Of a stretch of DNA of 11,540 nucleotides, positions 5,076 to 11,540 are shown in pieces. The notes below the pieces were generated by a model. The model saw only the letters and a program-made list of their open reading frames with translations. It did no database searches and had not been told where the DNA came from. Made by a program: the position numbers and the translations under genes. Numbering within the stretch: position 1 is the first letter of the stretch; each line of letters opens with the position of its first letter. This DNA is from Clostridiales bacterium (lineage in GTDB: Bacteria > Bacillota > Clostridia > Oscillospirales > Butyricicoccaceae). Location of the stretch: positions 1 to 11,540 of the forward strand of contig JAHZFK010000062.1 of the NCBI GenBank assembly GCA_019421385.1, in the 5' to 3' direction.

Positions 5076-6173
5076 CTAAAACAGATTGATCGGGAAGATC
5101 AGGTCGGTCATGCTGCCGAGGATCTTCACATTGCCCGCAAGGTACACGGTACGCTTGAACGGCGTGGCCTTTACCTTGTCATCATCCCAGTCGGCGGCCT
5201 CGGCCTTGCCGCTTGCCACCCACGCGGCGCGCTGCGCTTCCACGTCGATGCTGGCAGCGTTTGCATAGTCCGGGTCGAGGATCAGCTCCTGCGCCAGCTG
5301 CCGGAAATAGGACGAGTTGAGCGCCGCGATGAACAGCATCTGGTTGTCGCGCGTGTTGCGGTAGTTGCCGAGGTAAGTGCTGCGGAATGTGCTGGTGATG
5401 TCGTCGCGCATCAGGTCCATCGCCTCGACCGTCTCGATGAACTGCATGTCCTCGGTCTTTGTGTTGCCGTCGAGGGTGGTCAGACTGTTGATGCCCTGAC
5501 CGATGCGCACCGCGCCCTCCTCATCGTGGAACAAAATGAACTTGCCCGCGCCGACCGCCGCGTCGTTGTCCTCGACCTCCTGCACGGACGCGAGGTTCGA
5601 GCACAGATAGTTCGTGCAGCCACGCTCGACATTGCACACCGCCAAAATCGCCAGCAGACTCGGCAGGTAGGCGACGCCCTCCTGCTCGCCGCGCTCATCG
5701 GTGAATGTCACCTTTTCGTTCACGAAATGGACAACGTGCATGTCGTCCGGCAGCGGCGTTACATTGTGAACGATGCACTTGTAGCTCTTGGCCTTAGCCG
5801 CCTGCGACTTGACCCAGGAAGCCAGCGCCGCGCCGTCCTCCGCGCTCTGCCCCGCGATGGTCAGCCAGCCGGTTTTGACCGTGCGGCTGATCTCAGAAAG
5901 CGTGTCGCCCAGCGTGCCCTCGGTGTCCAATCTGAACACATGCGACTGATAGGGCGCAAAGCTCAGCATGTCGCTGATCGCGTTGTAGTTCTCGGTCATG
6001 TACTTCGTCTTGTCCGCCTGCAAAGCGGCAAGGTCGGTATACTGTTTATGCGTAAAGCCCTTATCGGTGTCGTCCCGGATAATCAGAATGGCGACGCCCC
6101 GCGCGCTGCGCGCAATGAGCGAAGTCGCCTGCTGCCGGAACGTCACCTCGATTTTCGGCATGGTGATTGCCAT
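5076..6173 (-). CDS. XkdK-like contractile tail sheath protein
   Basis: 365 residues, the usual size for the PBSX-type sheath. It begins MAITMPKIEVTFRQQATSLI, a conserved N-terminal arm that links subunits, followed by SARGVAILIIRDDT. The C-terminal half has the family features: GAGKFILFHDEEGAVRIGQG with a TTLDGNTKTEDMQFIETVEA segment, LMRDDITSTFRSTYLGNYRN, and VYLAGNVKILGSMTDLIFPI at the end. The sheath contracts to drive the tube through the envelope and makes this phage a myovirus. The ATG directly follows the TAA of the preceding gene; the ribosome binding site AGGAG lies inside that gene's end, so translation is probably coupled. Confidence 0.93.
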   Translation of the reverse strand: MAITMPKIEVTFRQQATSLIARSARGVAILIIRDDTDKGFTHKQYTDLAALQADKTKYMTENYNAISDMLSFAPYQSHVFRLDTEGTLGDTLSEISRTVKTGWLTIAGQSAEDGAALASWVKSQAAKAKSYKCIVHNVTPLPDDMHVVHFVNEKVTFTDERGEQEGVAYLPSLLAILAVCNVERGCTNYLCSNLASVQEVEDNDAAVGAGKFILFHDEEGAVRIGQGINSLTTLDGNTKTEDMQFIETVEAMDLMRDDITSTFRSTYLGNYRNTRDNQMLFIAALNSSYFRQLAQELILDPDYANAASIDVEAQRAAWVASGKAEAADWDDDKVKATPFKRTVYLAGNVKILGSMTDLIFPINLF

Positions 6174-6608
6174 TTAAGTTGTCAGCTCCTCTCCGTTGTA
6201 GATAAGCTCTTCCATCGGCTCGCCGGTCTCGGCGGCGGTCTCGACCCAGCTTGTCGAAAACTGCGCCACCAGCACGCCCTGCGAGGTGTCCACCTCAATC
6301 GTGTCGTCAATCGGCAGCCATACGCCGCAGGCCTCGAAGCCCTCGCCCAGCGTGTCCAGCAGCTGCTCGGCTACCTCGTCGCACTCGTCGCGCGGCCGGT
6401 CGCCGGACTTGGGATAATACCAGATGTCGATGTCGGTTTCAAACTCGCGCGCACCGGCACAGGCCGCGCCGCCACTGACCGGCAGCACGTCGATTTTGAA
6501 GGATGGGCGCACGACGGGCTTGGGCGCATCGGCGCGCATGATTTTTGCACCCTCAACCAGCGGCAGGATAAGCGCCTCCAGCGCCGTGCGGATTTCTTTG
6601 ATTTTCAT
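6174..6608 (-). CDS. Tail terminator / tail completion protein (YqbJ-like)
   Basis: 144 residues, ATG 7 bases after GAGGTG, beginning MKIKEIRTALEALI. It is in the position of the tail terminator, between gp10-like and sheath genes. Features include a central SFKIDVLPVSGG strand pair, FETDIDIWYYPKSGDRPRDE and VAEQLLDTLGEGF, with an acidic C terminus. This fits the phage tail terminator family (DUF6838-type) found in PBSX-like phages, which cap the finished tail tube and join it to the head. Family placement is from memory of pattern and synteny. Confidence 0.75.
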   Translation of the reverse strand: MKIKEIRTALEALILPLVEGAKIMRADAPKPVVRPSFKIDVLPVSGGAACAGAREFETDIDIWYYPKSGDRPRDECDEVAEQLLDTLGEGFEACGVWLPIDDTIEVDTSQGVLVAQFSTSWVETAAETGEPMEELIYNGEELTT

Positions 6609-6617
6609 GCGTTCACC

Positions 6618-7061
6618 TCAAAAGTCGTCGAGCAGCTTGTTCACGAAGTCCATAACGTCCAGCTCGAACTCCGACTCAAACTCCTCCGCCGCATTTTTTA
6701 AAATTTTCTTACCCTCCACCTTGTCATGTTGTTTACCTGATCGGTCTTTTGGTTTCCAACCGCTTTCAATAAAATGGCCTATTGGATCGGCTGTATAAAC
6801 GCGGGTACGGAACTGGCCATCCTTTGTTCGAATCGCTTTACCTCGCTTGAAACTTTTGTGATATTTACCTGCTTCACGGCTGTATTTGGGGCGCTTTACC
6901 TCCGTCTTGGGCACTTCCAGTCTAGCGCGCTTCGCCGCGCGGCGCTTGAGCTTGTCACCCTCCTTGCGGATGAACGGCTTGCCCTTGTCGATCGTTTTGT
7001 CGCGTATCCGCAGCAGGTCACGATACAAAAACTTCAAATCCTCGGTATCAACCGTTGCCAT
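6618..7061 (-). CDS. HK97 gp10-like head-tail / tail completion protein
   Basis: 147 residues from ATG at 7059-7061 (MATVDTEDLKFLYRDLLRI), with GAGGTG a few bases upstream; the open frame continues to 7169 but the extra residues are shadow of the preceding gene. It is very basic (runs such as KLKRRAAKRARLE, KTEVKRPKY) and has ADPIGHFIESGWKPKDRSGK followed by an acidic helix ending VNKLLDDF, in the manner of HK97 gp10 proteins (typically HLLEYGH followed by a Pro-Ala helix). It overlaps the head closure gene by 14 bases. The middle of the gene (about 6690-6890) is more AT-rich than its neighbours. Confidence 0.78.
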   Translation of the reverse strand: MATVDTEDLKFLYRDLLRIRDKTIDKGKPFIRKEGDKLKRRAAKRARLEVPKTEVKRPKYSREAGKYHKSFKRGKAIRTKDGQFRTRVYTADPIGHFIESGWKPKDRSGKQHDKVEGKKILKNAAEEFESEFELDVMDFVNKLLDDF

Positions 7062-7407
7062 CCGCCTGCACCTCGCCCTGCGTAAGCCGACAGAAAATCT
7101 CCATCCAGCCACGCCGGTTGTAGATCGGATACCAGTACAACACGTCCAACCGCTGGCCGCGCACGACAAAATACATCTCTCGACAGATCTCCGGCAGGCT
7201 GGGCGCGCGGATGGTCACCTTGTGAGTGATCTCCGCGCGTTCGGTCTCGCCCAGCAGCTCGGCCGTGCGCCCGGAAGTGGGCGTCACATTCGCCCAGATC
7301 GTGCGCAGCTTGCGGGGGACATAGTCAGTTTCGCGGTTCTCGTCGGTCTCCGGCTCAGCCTTCCAGACCTCCAGCCGTTCGCGCAAGTCACCCGCTCGCA
7401 CTGCCAT
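7048..7407 (-). CDS. Head closure / head-tail joining protein (Phage_H_T_join type)
   Basis: About 119 residues if translated from ATG at 7405-7407 (MAVRAGDLRERLEVWK), the family's usual start; an upstream ATG at 7428 adds MERGRRL only. The pattern RAGDLRERLEVWK, RTIWANVTPTSGRTAEL, THKVTIRAP, and RGQRLDVLYWYPIYNRRGW is typical of SPP1 gp16/HK97-type head closure proteins, which seal the portal side connector after packaging. It overlaps the connector gene by about 20 bases. Confidence 0.87.
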   Translation of the reverse strand: MAVRAGDLRERLEVWKAEPETDENRETDYVPRKLRTIWANVTPTSGRTAELLGETERAEITHKVTIRAPSLPEICREMYFVVRGQRLDVLYWYPIYNRRGWMEIFCRLTQGEVQADGNG

Positions 7408-7720
7408 CAGTCGCCGCCCCCTCTCCATACTGGCACTGTAGTTTGAGCTGCGTCAGCATGGAGCGGATCAGCGGTGCGGTCGCGGCCTGTGCCGCGTCGT
7501 TATCCCGCCCGTCGTAAGTGCGCAGCGTCATATCATGCACAATCAGGTCGTACATCGTGGGCGCGACCTCTCTTATCACACCCGCACCGGCGAGATAACG
7601 GTCTGCCGCGTCCATCAAAGCCGCGATCAGCTCGTCGTCCTCTTCGTAATCGACCTTCATGTATTTTTTGCAGGCCGCGAGCCGCTCCTTTGCCAGCGCG
7701 GCCTGTTCCTCGGCGGTCAT
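7388..7720 (-). CDS. gp6-like head-tail connector protein
   Basis: 110 residues from ATG at 7718-7720, which overlaps the previous stop as ATGA; a GTG two codons upstream (7724-7726) is the alternative. There is no clear ribosome binding site, so translation is probably coupled. The helical composition (YMKVDYEEDDELIAALMDAA, DRYLAGAG, MYDLIVHDMTLRTYDGRD, APLIRSMLTQLKLQCQ) fits the Phage_connect_1/HK97 gp6 family, which forms a ring beneath the portal. The C-terminal residues after Gln are low complexity. Confidence 0.85.
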   Translation of the reverse strand: MTAEEQAALAKERLAACKKYMKVDYEEDDELIAALMDAADRYLAGAGVIREVAPTMYDLIVHDMTLRTYDGRDNDAAQAATAPLIRSMLTQLKLQCQYGEGAATDGSASG

Positions 7721-8127
7721 GCCCACAGGACGGTCATGCCGTTGTCGTCCGGTACAAACAGGCTGTCGGACACCAGCAGCACCGCCGCCGTCGTGGCTGC
7801 GCCGGTGTCCAAATTGGACACCTTTACCGCCATATACCGCCAGTCGGGCGTGACGCGGCCACGCACCGCAATCAGGTGGCTGCTCTCGCCGTCCGAACCC
7901 GCGGTGTAGGTCGTCTCCGCGACCGTCTCGGCATCATCCCCCTCGGCATCGTTCGCGCCCAGCAGTTCCACTTTCACGCCCTTTTGCGCCGCCAGCGTGC
8001 CAACCGCGACCAGAAACGTAAAATCACGGCGGTTGCACATATCGGCGTAAGCGCTCGTCACGCTGCCGCTCTGCGCAAGCTCCGCGGGCGCGCTCACCAG
8101 CTGCGAAACCAGTCTTTCCTGCGTCAT
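7717..8127 (-). CDS. Phage head-region protein of unknown function
   Basis: I do not recognise this product. It lies between major capsid and connector genes, where decoration or head-stabilising proteins are often found. ATG at 8125-8127 is 8 bases from AAGGAGG and is preferred; ATG at 8131-8133 is in frame but only 2 bases away. That gives 136 residues: a short helical start (TQERLVSQLVSAPAELAQ), a Cys-Asn-Arg-Arg-Asp-Phe motif, a Gly/Asp/Ala-rich central part, and a beta-rich C half (SSHLIAVRGRVTPDWRYMAV, then AAVLLVSDSLFVPDDNGMTV). It is acidic and shows no signal peptide or membrane segment. The composition would suit a capsid decoration protein, but that is only inference from position. 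Confidence 0.7.
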   Translation of the reverse strand: MTQERLVSQLVSAPAELAQSGSVTSAYADMCNRRDFTFLVAVGTLAAQKGVKVELLGANDAEGDDAETVAETTYTAGSDGESSHLIAVRGRVTPDWRYMAVKVSNLDTGAATTAAVLLVSDSLFVPDDNGMTVLWA

Positions 8128-8145
8128 ATCCATACCCTCCTTATC

Positions 8146-9408
8146 TTACGAACGGCCTTCCAACACGACAAACGGCGAGCGCAGCACCTTGGAATTCTTG
8201 AGCTTTATGGCGTGCTTGCCCTTGGGCGCGCCGCCCGCGCGCAGCTGCAAACGGAAGCAGTTCTGCGCGGTCAGGAACTCGACATGAATGGACATGTCCT
8301 GCTTAACCGTGCCCTTGCGCAGCAGCATGTATTGTTTAAGGTCAAACAGGCCGATATCTCCCTTCTTGCCGACCGCCGCCATGTGGTCGGTCTCGATGAT
8401 CGGCTTGCCGTACAGCGTCGCATACGGCGTGCCCGTTGCGCCCGTGGGCGGCAGGTACACCGGCACGCCGCCCGTGCCGATCGGCAGCGTCAGGAACGGC
8501 AGTTCCTCGGCGAGATCCGGGTGCATGACCCAGACCGCGTTCGTCTTGCAGCGCGGCAGGATGCGGCCATACATGCGCGCGATGTTCTGAAAGGTCAGCG
8601 TTTTGTCCTGCGTGCTCTCCTTTTCCACGGTCACGAGGTTCGGTGCGTGCAGGATGCCCAGCGGCTTGCCCACGCCGTCGCCGTCCACCACCGCGCCCTC
8701 AAGCAGACGGTTGGCTGCGGTCGCCATGGCATTATTGAGCAGACCGGACATGAACGGCATGTCCTCGAGCGCCTCGTCCGTGATGTAGATGAACGCCATC
8801 AGCTTTTCAAGGTCGATCTTGGTCTCGTAGAACTTGGGCTTGCTGGCATTGACCGTCGCGGCCTCGCTCGCCCAGAACGCCTGCACACCGCCGTACACGC
8901 TCTCGGACACGTCTGTCTCGTCGCAGGTCATAAAGCGCACCGCGTTCGCCGCCGCGCCCGAGGTGTAGCTGTCCACGCGGGACAGGATATCGCCCGTGGT
9001 CGCGGCGGTCTCGATGATCGTGCCCGCGAAATCCTCCTGAATGGCGAATGCACCGTCCGCGCCGGTCTGGGTGTTCACGCCCTGCGCCTCGTTGACGGCA
9101 GCCAGACGGTTGTCCGGCGTGCCCTTGGCTGCCAGCATGACCGCGCGCAGCTGCTCACCGAGGGACGCAAAGGGCGTGGTCTTTTTATCGTCCTGCGGCT
9201 GCACCGCGCTGTTGCTCTCCGGTTCGGCTTGCGCGCCCGATACCTCACGCAGCTGCTCCACCGCCGCGATCTGGTTGTTCACTTCCTCAATTCTGGCATT
9301 GAGCTGGGTCAGCTCCTCCAACTTACCCGCTTCGGCCGCAGCGTCCGCCTGCGGCACCAAACTGGCTTTTTGCGCCTTGAGTTCCGCGATTTTCTTGCTG
9401 TAATCCAT
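8146..9408 (-). CDS. HK97-fold major capsid protein with N-terminal delta domain
   Basis: 420 residues, ATG 6 bases after GAGGAG. Residues 1-55 (MDYSKKIAELKAQKASLVPQ, then LEELTQLNARIEEVNNQIAA) form a charged coiled coil like the HK97 delta domain, which acts as internal scaffold and is removed by the adjacent protease. A Gln/Asp/Ser-rich linker follows (about 57-80), then the typical capsid core: GADGAFAIQEDFAGTIIETA, PKFYETKIDLEKLMAFIYIT, DEALEDMPFMSGLL, GKPLGILHAPNLV, WVMHPDLAEELPFLTLPIG, LYGKPIIETDHM and a C-terminal strand with FLTAQNCFRLQLRAGG. About 320 residues would remain after cleavage. A 30-base gap separates it from the protease gene. Confidence 0.95.
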   Translation of the reverse strand: MDYSKKIAELKAQKASLVPQADAAAEAGKLEELTQLNARIEEVNNQIAAVEQLREVSGAQAEPESNSAVQPQDDKKTTPFASLGEQLRAVMLAAKGTPDNRLAAVNEAQGVNTQTGADGAFAIQEDFAGTIIETAATTGDILSRVDSYTSGAAANAVRFMTCDETDVSESVYGGVQAFWASEAATVNASKPKFYETKIDLEKLMAFIYITDEALEDMPFMSGLLNNAMATAANRLLEGAVVDGDGVGKPLGILHAPNLVTVEKESTQDKTLTFQNIARMYGRILPRCKTNAVWVMHPDLAEELPFLTLPIGTGGVPVYLPPTGATGTPYATLYGKPIIETDHMAAVGKKGDIGLFDLKQYMLLRKGTVKQDMSIHVEFLTAQNCFRLQLRAGGAPKGKHAIKLKNSKVLRSPFVVLEGRS

Positions 9409-9438
9409 TTCGGTCTCCTCTCTGGGGCGGCTGCCCCA

Positions 9439-10176
9439 TCACATATTTTTGAGCAGCGCGAGCTTGGCCTTTGCCAGCGCCAGCGCGTCGCCGCTTTCCT
9501 GCGGTGTCTTCTCGGGCGGCTCGCCCGGCTCCATGGCCGCGCGGCGCGCCCTGAGCTCTGCAATATCCGGCAGGCCACCCGCCGTTGCCAGTGCTCGGAT
9601 TCCGGTCTGTGCGCACATGACTGCCTGTGCGGCAATCACGCCCTCGTCGTCGTACAGCACCTCATCGACAAAGCCCGCCGCGATTGCGTCCTGCACCGGC
9701 AGCCACGTTTCCGCCCGCAGCATTGCGTCCAACTCGCTGCGCGTCTTTTTGCCCGCGCATTTCAGCTCGTAGGCGTTGAGCACGCTCGCCTTAAAGCTGT
9801 TCAGTGCTGCAAGGCTTCGCTTGTGTTCAGTGCTGTCGCCCTCGGTGCGCAGGCTGGGCAGATGGATCATAAACTGCGCCACCGGTGACGCCCGTACCAC
9901 ATCCGCGCCGATCGCGGCGACCGACATGGCCGAACCGGCCAGCGACTGGATCTCCACCTCGGTCGGGATATTTGCCGCCTTGAGGATGGTGTAGATCTCA
10001 TACCCGGCAAACATGTTGCCGCCGCCCGAGTTTACTTCGAGCGTCAGCGTCTCGCCCGCGGGGTTGTCCGCGATGGCCTGCCGTACATCCTTGGGCGACA
10101 CCACGCCGAAGCCGAAAAAGCGGTAGGTTTCCGCGTCGTCATCCGGCACGACATAGCCGTTCATCTGTGTTCTCAC
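9439..10176 (-). CDS. ClpP-like (S14) head maturation protease
   Basis: 245 residues from GTG at 10174-10176, directly after the portal's TGA and 8 bases from GGGGAGG; an in-frame ATG four codons later is the alternative. The ClpP fold is clear: VNSGGGNMFAGYEIYTIL (about 48-65), the nucleophile segment LAGSAMSVAA with Ser85, then FMIHLPS with His105. The third catalytic position, Asp in bacterial ClpP, falls at Glu156 in RAETWLPVQDAIAAGFVDEV, as is common in phage members. It removes the delta domain of the capsid protein in proheads. The C-terminal about 65 residues are Ala/Arg/Glu/Lys-rich and probably helical. Confidence 0.93.
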   Translation of the reverse strand: MRTQMNGYVVPDDDAETYRFFGFGVVSPKDVRQAIADNPAGETLTLEVNSGGGNMFAGYEIYTILKAANIPTEVEIQSLAGSAMSVAAIGADVVRASPVAQFMIHLPSLRTEGDSTEHKRSLAALNSFKASVLNAYELKCAGKKTRSELDAMLRAETWLPVQDAIAAGFVDEVLYDDEGVIAAQAVMCAQTGIRALATAGGLPDIAELRARRAAMEPGEPPEKTPQESGDALALAKAKLALLKNM

Positions 10177-11400
10177 TCATTTCACCTCCCCGCTCACGAT
10201 ATGGCCGACGGTGTCCAGATTTTTCGTGATGAAGAAGTTCTGCCCCAGCCCGTCCGGCATGGGGTTCATTTCCTCCAGCGCGCGACACTCGTCGAGGTTG
10301 TAAATGCCGCTGTACACCATCGTCTGATAGAATTTGCTGCGCGTCGCGTCGTCGCCGCGCATGAGCGCGGACACGTTGAAGCGCATATAGCAGCCGTCCC
10401 GTAGCTCCTTGTCCGTGTACAGCTTATACGCCCATTCCTGTTCCCACATAGTCACATGGGGCACGAGGGCGTTCGTCACGAACACGAGCTGCTGCTGCTC
10501 GTTCGAGTTATAGCTCTGCTTGCCGCTTTGCAGCATAAACTCCGGGATGCCGGTGAAGCGCGCGACCTCTGCAACCGAAAAGCCCCGGCTTTCAATAAAC
10601 TGTGCATCGCTCTGGCTGATACCGATGGGCGTGTACTTCATGCCCTTATCCACAACAGCCATTTTGTAAACCGAATCCATATCGCTTGCATAGCTTTGGA
10701 ATGCCTTGCGCACCTTTTCCCGCGTCTGCGGTGTTGCATCTGATTCGATTTCCAGCACACCGGACAGCGCGCCGCCTCCTGCATAGAACTTGCGCAGGTA
10801 TTTCTGCGCCGCGCGATCGGTGGCAACGGTCTCGCGCGCCAGATCGAGCATGCCGCGGCCGTGCTTGCCGTCGTAGGTCTCAAAAAAGCACAGCAGCAGG
10901 TCGCCCGGCTGGAACTTGCGCGTCATGTCGTCCACAGTGAACGCATACCAGCTTTGTCCGGTGTCCCTGTCCCGCATGTACTGATAGCCCGCCGTTTGCA
11001 GCGGGTACAGCCCGGTCACGCGGCCGAGCGCATCCCGCTCGATGTAGGCCGCGCCCAGACCATTCCAAAAGGCTTGACTCATCATGATTTTCTTGCCCAT
11101 TGCCGGACTCATCGCGTCGTTCATCCGGCAGTGCAGCACATAGTCGAGGTCGTGACGGGTGTCCAGCTCCTGCCGCTCACCGCCTGCCTTGCGCCGCAGC
11201 GCGATCGGCAGCACAGACATGGAATCGGTCAGGATGCGGTGCGCCGCCGCAACCGGGGAAAGCTGCTCGGCGTTGGCCACCGCGATTTCAGGCGCGTCGT
11301 TGTCCAGCGAAAAGATGCGCTCGATACGGCGCAGCATGGCTTCGTAGTCCAGCTCTGTGTAGGTGATGCTGCTTGCCGCTGCCGCTTGACTTGCGATCAT
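10177..11400 (-). CDS. HK97-type portal protein
   Basis: 407 residues, ATG about 8 bases after GGGGAGG and overlapping the preceding stop as ATGA. The Phage_portal family pattern is present: AAAHRILTDSMSVLPIALRR near 51-70, HDLDYVLHCRMNDAMSPAMG, FWNGLGAAYIERDALGRVTG, LYPLQTAGYQYMRDRDTG, the central YLRKFYAGGGALSGVLEIES segment, ISQSDAQFIESRGFSVAEVA, RFTGIPEFMLQ, and a C-terminal DECRALEEMNPMPDGLGQ with the usual NPIPG-like turn. The portal forms the dodecameric DNA entry channel of the head and binds terminase. The terminase genes are expected just beyond the right edge. Confidence 0.95.
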   Translation of the reverse strand: MIASQAAAASSITYTELDYEAMLRRIERIFSLDNDAPEIAVANAEQLSPVAAAHRILTDSMSVLPIALRRKAGGERQELDTRHDLDYVLHCRMNDAMSPAMGKKIMMSQAFWNGLGAAYIERDALGRVTGLYPLQTAGYQYMRDRDTGQSWYAFTVDDMTRKFQPGDLLLCFFETYDGKHGRGMLDLARETVATDRAAQKYLRKFYAGGGALSGVLEIESDATPQTREKVRKAFQSYASDMDSVYKMAVVDKGMKYTPIGISQSDAQFIESRGFSVAEVARFTGIPEFMLQSGKQSYNSNEQQQLVFVTNALVPHVTMWEQEWAYKLYTDKELRDGCYMRFNVSALMRGDDATRSKFYQTMVYSGIYNLDECRALEEMNPMPDGLGQNFFITKNLDTVGHIVSGEVK

Positions 11401-11540
11401 TTACGCCACCTCCCCGCACCCGCGCGGGCGACCAGCAGGCCGTACCAGATCAGAAACGCGCCCGCCGCTGCCCAGCCCAGCGGCGTCCATACATGCGCCG
11501 CCGCGACAGTCAAACACGTTCCGCCCGCGATCAGCAGCAG
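11397..11540 (-). CDS. Small membrane protein upstream of portal (partial, N terminus missing)
   Basis: The last 47 codons are visible, reading LLLIAGGTCLTVAAAH, then VWTPLGWAAAGAFLIWYGLL and VARAGAGRWRK before TGA. Two hydrophobic segments (about 15 and 18 residues) separated by a short turn and a basic tail indicate a small hairpin membrane protein. The TGA overlaps the portal ATG (ATGA), so it belongs to the late operon. Short membrane proteins between terminase and portal occur in several Clostridial phages, but I know no function. A holin role is possible in form but not supported by position. Confidence 0.7.
   Translation of the reverse strand: MLLIAGGTCLTVAAAHVWTPLGWAAAGAFLIWYGLLVARAGAGRWRK

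Noticed and set aside
4980..6701. 573-codon plus-strand open frame opposite tube, sheath and terminator genes
   Set aside because: Same shadow effect; composition is Arg/His/Leu-rich without recognisable motifs and it spans three well-supported genes.
7062..7169. 36-residue N-terminal extension of the gp10-like gene
   Set aside because: Cys/Arg/Gly-rich shadow overlapping the head closure gene; the internal ATG at 7061 has a ribosome binding site and gives the family's usual length.
7474..9888. 804-codon open frame on the plus strand opposite capsid and protease genes
   Set aside because: Arg/His-rich shadow of GC-rich genes with biased codons; no ribosome binding site, no domain pattern, and the opposite strand encodes clear HK97-type proteins.
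1..11540. CRISPR array, tRNA, rRNA, integrase or attachment site
   Set aside because: No regularly spaced repeats, cloverleaf or recombinase-like protein was seen; the only repeat pair noticed is the inverted repeat at 1698-1722 and 1887-1915.

Overview
The window is an almost fully packed block of phage structural genes, all on the minus strand, so it reads from right to left. It looks like a prophage, or a phage genome, of a GC-rich low-G+C-lineage relative (Firmicutes/Clostridia, perhaps an Oscillospiraceae-type gut bacterium). The reasons are strong GGAGG ribosome binding sites before nearly every gene, tail genes of the Bacillus PBSX/skin type (XkdK, XkdM, XkdN, XkdP, XkdQ families), and GC-rich codons. 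The host assignment is inference. No integrase or host gene is visible, so prophage versus free phage cannot be decided here.

In transcription order (high to low coordinates) the head module comes first: the end of a small two-helix membrane protein (11397-11540), an HK97-type portal (10177-11400), a ClpP-like head maturation protease (9439-10176), a major capsid protein with a coiled-coil delta domain (8146-9408), an unrecognised small head-region protein (7717-8127), a gp6-like connector (7388-7720), a head closure protein (7048-7407), an HK97 gp10-like protein (6618-7061) and a tail terminator (6174-6608). The contractile-tail module follows: sheath (5076-6173), tube (4635-5063), a tail assembly chaperone made as a short and a -1 frameshifted long form (4018-4622, slippery A AAA AAC at 4230-4236), tape measure (1980-4031), an XkdP-like baseplate protein lacking a LysM domain (1188-1619) and an XkdQ-like hub whose C terminus runs into what looks like a cell-wall hydrolase domain cut by the window edge (1-1175). 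HK97-type head plus contractile tail means a myovirus. Genes overlap or are separated by a few bases, which implies one late operon with translational coupling.

The exception is the roughly 360-base gap between tape measure and XkdP (1620-1979). It holds a compact module that the structural genes do not explain: a 24-codon ORF for a hydrophobic membrane peptide (1770-1844, minus) with a strong ribosome binding site buried in a 10-bp leader hairpin, its own promoter (1922-1951, minus), a near-consensus promoter firing the opposite way (1656-1685, plus), a textbook intrinsic terminator for that opposing transcript (1954-1981, plus), and a 25/29-base inverted repeat located just where both transcripts start. 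This is the layout expected of a type I toxin-antitoxin system (toxic membrane peptide plus antisense RNA), comparable in design to txpA/RatA of the B. subtilis skin element and bsrG/SR4 of SPbeta, but I do not recognise the peptide. It is the most interesting item in the window.
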